NCBI GenBank assembly: GCA_032716605.1
Contig: CM064480.1
Span: 21,973,651 to 22,037,650 of the forward strand
Source: Paralithodes platypus
Taxonomy: Eukaryota > Arthropoda > Malacostraca > Decapoda > Lithodidae
Direction: 5' to 3'
Length of the DNA stretch: 64,000 nucleotides
A program made the translations under genes and the position numbers. Shown here piece after piece: positions 62,574-64,000 of the stretch; position 1 is the first letter of the stretch, and each line of letters opens with the position of its first letter. The notes beneath the pieces are model-generated. The model had not been told where the DNA came from and searched no databases. It saw only the letters and a program-made list of their open reading frames with translations.

Positions 62574-63023
62574 TCTTGGGAGGCCAGGAGGTGCTCGAGG
62601 TGTTCTATGTGCTCTTCCATCTCCCTCAGTCTCTTCATCTTCATCTGCCCTTTCCCTCCTTGCCTTTTTCCTCTGTCTCGTCCTCGCATAGCTAGAGAGT
62701 TTTTTGGGCTACCATTCGTGTTAGGTCTAGCATATCTCCAAGTCCCTTTAATATGAAAAGCTGGGCATTTCATATTGTAGCAGGTCTTGTTCTCAAGTGA
62801 TGTCTTGCAAAGGGATGGGTGGTGATATTTGCAGGTTTTACCAAATCTACATTTTCCATGACTGGTTATGTTGTTGCAAATTTTGGGATGAGCAAATCTA
62901 CATGAATTCCCATTATATTCGCCCTTTTGACCAAAGTAGCACCTTCTTTCCAGATAATATCTGCACACTGGTGTAGACAACCCCAGTAGGTGTGGCTGGG
63001 GCTGCAAGGGGTTATGTGGTGAG
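62546..63023 (-). pseudogene. LINE H ORF1, C-terminal part with three CCCH zinc fingers
   Basis: From SSPHNPLQPQPHLLG: finger 1 CRYYLERRC...NGNSCRFAH, finger 2 CNNITSHGKCRFGKTCKYHH (C-x8-C-x5-C-x3-H), finger 3 CKTSLENKTCYNMKCPAFH (C-x8-C-x4-C-x3-H). A Lys/Arg-rich and probably coiled C-terminus (MKMKRLREMEEHIEHLEHLL) ends at 62546. CCCH fingers usually bind single-stranded RNA, consistent with an ORF1 role in the retrotransposition particle. The usual LINE ORF1 knuckle is CCHC, so this is unusual. The upstream residues of the open frame (GLFGQAAWGTTTTTTTT and before) come from the inserted retroposon. The N-terminal part lies beyond it at 63570-63948. Confidence 0.82.
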
Positions 63024-63037
63024 CTAAGTGTGGTTGT

Positions 63038-63555
63038 TGTTGTTGTAGTTGTTCCCCAAGCTGCCTGGCCGAACAGCCCCAAGGCCCCGAGCAAGGCCAA
63101 GGCCACAACCGAGCGCCCCACAGAACCCTCCCCGCCGACCACAATAAAGCCTGGGTGACCGAAGCCACTCCATGGCGGGGAGCTGAGGAGGGTGCGGAAA
63201 TGCCCGGGAAACCATAGCCCCACCCAGGGCCCTGTGTCCCTCAGCAATTATGAAGAGAAAGTTGAGGGGCAAGGGAAAAATGTGACGCTTTGGCTTCCAA
63301 TCTTGGTAGATTGGGAGGTCAATCCACGTTAGAGACGCCGTCACTTGAGATCTAGAAAATATATAAGTAAAAGGAATAGTCAGAGTAAGCTATGGGTATG
63401 GCAGAGATTGCTCAGTTCTCACTCTGATAGACCATCCCATCACCACATGACTAGAACCCAATCCTCTCAGCATCAGCTAGGAAAGGCCCTAGAAAGCCGC
63501 CTATGGCGGGGGGATAGCTCCCCTATTTCAACCCTTTTCGGGGTTGGGCACCCGC
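63038..63555 (-). mobile_element. Retroposon with (CAA)n tail and 14-bp target duplication, in LINE H ORF1
   Basis: Flanked by CTAAGTGTGGTTGT at 63024-63037 and 63556-63569. On the minus strand it ends in ACAACTACAACAACAACAAC. The bases before the tail encode ALALLGALGLFGQAAWG, similar to the C-terminus of the LINE at 4150-4395 (MAFLRDSGLFGQAA) with the same tail. The 5' half is unrelated and non-coding. It is a 518-bp short retroposon sharing its 3' end with a LINE, either a SINE using that LINE's machinery or a truncated LINE relative. Confidence 0.8.
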
Positions 63556-63569
63556 CTAAGTGTGGTTGT

Positions 63570-63948
63570 GGGTGATAGTGGGCTTGGTGTATGGGTGGGT
63601 GAGGCCTGCAGGGGGGTGGAGTTACGGGTCGGTTGTAGGTGGGCAGGTGGCAGTGGTGAGGGGGGAGACGATGTGGAAGGGGAGCCTGATATGGGGGCTT
63701 GTTGCATCCTGCAATTTTATTTGATCAACAGCAGTAAGGTGGTCAATGGCCATAGATGGGATTAATGTGGGTGTTTTCTGGGTCTGGGGAGGTGTGGGGA
63801 GATGTGCGACAGGGTTTGTGTATATGTAGGGTGCGAAAGGTTGTTGTTCGGCAGGCGATGTGTGTTGATGTGCAGGAGGCAATGTGGGCATTATCATGGG
63901 AAGGTGTGTGTGTGGGTTGTGATATTTGTATGGGCCCTGAGGCCCCAA
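63570..63948 (-). pseudogene. LINE H ORF1, Pro-rich N-terminal part
   Basis: On the minus strand MGPQGPYKYHNPHTHLPMIM, then Pro/His/Thr-rich sequence to a TAA at 63622. Beyond it comes LHPPAGLTHPYTKPTITHNH, which leads up to the retroposon and then to SSPHNPLQPQPH. Low complexity makes the assignment tentative; continuity across the 14-bp target duplication supports it. Confidence 0.5.
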
Positions 63949-64000
63949 TAGTTCCCCATTTTCTGTGAAAGGTAGCTATGTCTTGGCTATATTTCCGTCT

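Larger units (their letters stand above)
59502..64000 (-). mobile_element. LINE H, nearly full length, inserted in LINE G
   Basis: Minus-strand element with ORF1 (CCCH fingers), endonuclease and RT. The 3' tail consists of repeats of CCAAAGGTA (59502-59526 on the plus strand), as in CR1/L2-like LINEs that end in short repeats instead of poly(A). ORF1 is split by a retroposon at 63038-63555. The 5' end lies near or beyond the right window edge. Confidence 0.8.

Noticed and set aside
62546..63247. A single 233-codon zinc-finger protein starting at 63247
   Set aside because: The first 75 codons lie in the inserted retroposon; the 14-bp duplication shows that the reading frame is accidental there.

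Overview
The window is animal nuclear DNA built almost wholly from transposable elements; I recognise no host gene. The mix is DIRS-type tyrosine-recombinase retrotransposons, a Ty3/Gypsy-like LTR element, several non-LTR (LINE) lineages, a tRNA-derived SINE and TTAA-flanked piggyBac-like MITEs. DIRS elements of this kind are known to be common in decapod crustaceans, so a decapod is my best guess, but the sequence does not prove it.

Layout. The first 667 bases are the 5' end of a minus-strand DIRS element (D) running off the left edge. Bases 668-5528 hold a diverged LTR with a LINE fragment in it, a LINE 3' end with a (CAA)n tail, and the 3' part of another LINE. That LINE resumes at 42933-43502; between the two halves sits one large nest. 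Its host is DIRS A (minus strand, 5529-42932). A is split by a Gypsy-like element (7419-15910, itself carrying a piggyBac-like MITE), by DIRS B (20092-29163, itself carrying a LINE tail) and by DIRS C (plus strand, 30009-41450, itself carrying a piggyBac-like MITE, a SINE and a LINE). Removing the insertions leaves A, B and C at about 8 to 8.7 kb each, in the order left inverted repeat, gag-like ORF, RT-RNase H, tyrosine recombinase, polypurine run, internal complementary region, right inverted repeat.

To the right lie a DIRS 3' remnant of another subfamily (E, 43640-44171), a LINE with CCHC-knuckle ORF1 and an endonuclease (J, 44695-47115), about 4 kb without recognisable genes (47136-51277), a 100-base N gap, and a GC-rich, divergent DIRS element (F, about 51698-58102). 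A LINE (G) is inserted in F's 3' end, and a fuller LINE (H, 59502 to the right edge) is inserted in G. H has an ORF1 with three CCCH zinc fingers, interrupted by a retroposon with a 14-bp target duplication.

How parts work together. The DIRS proteins (gag-like, RT, RNase H, recombinase) would make a circular DNA and integrate it by site-specific recombination; the internal complementary region, which mirrors both termini, is the expected template for completing the ends. Every DIRS copy carries lesions: B has lost both the second RT aspartate and the recombinase tyrosine. The Gypsy-like element has near-identical LTRs but no RT palm, and its RNase H lies after integrase, so it must have moved with help from elsewhere. 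All boundaries and motifs were read by eye; no database search was run.
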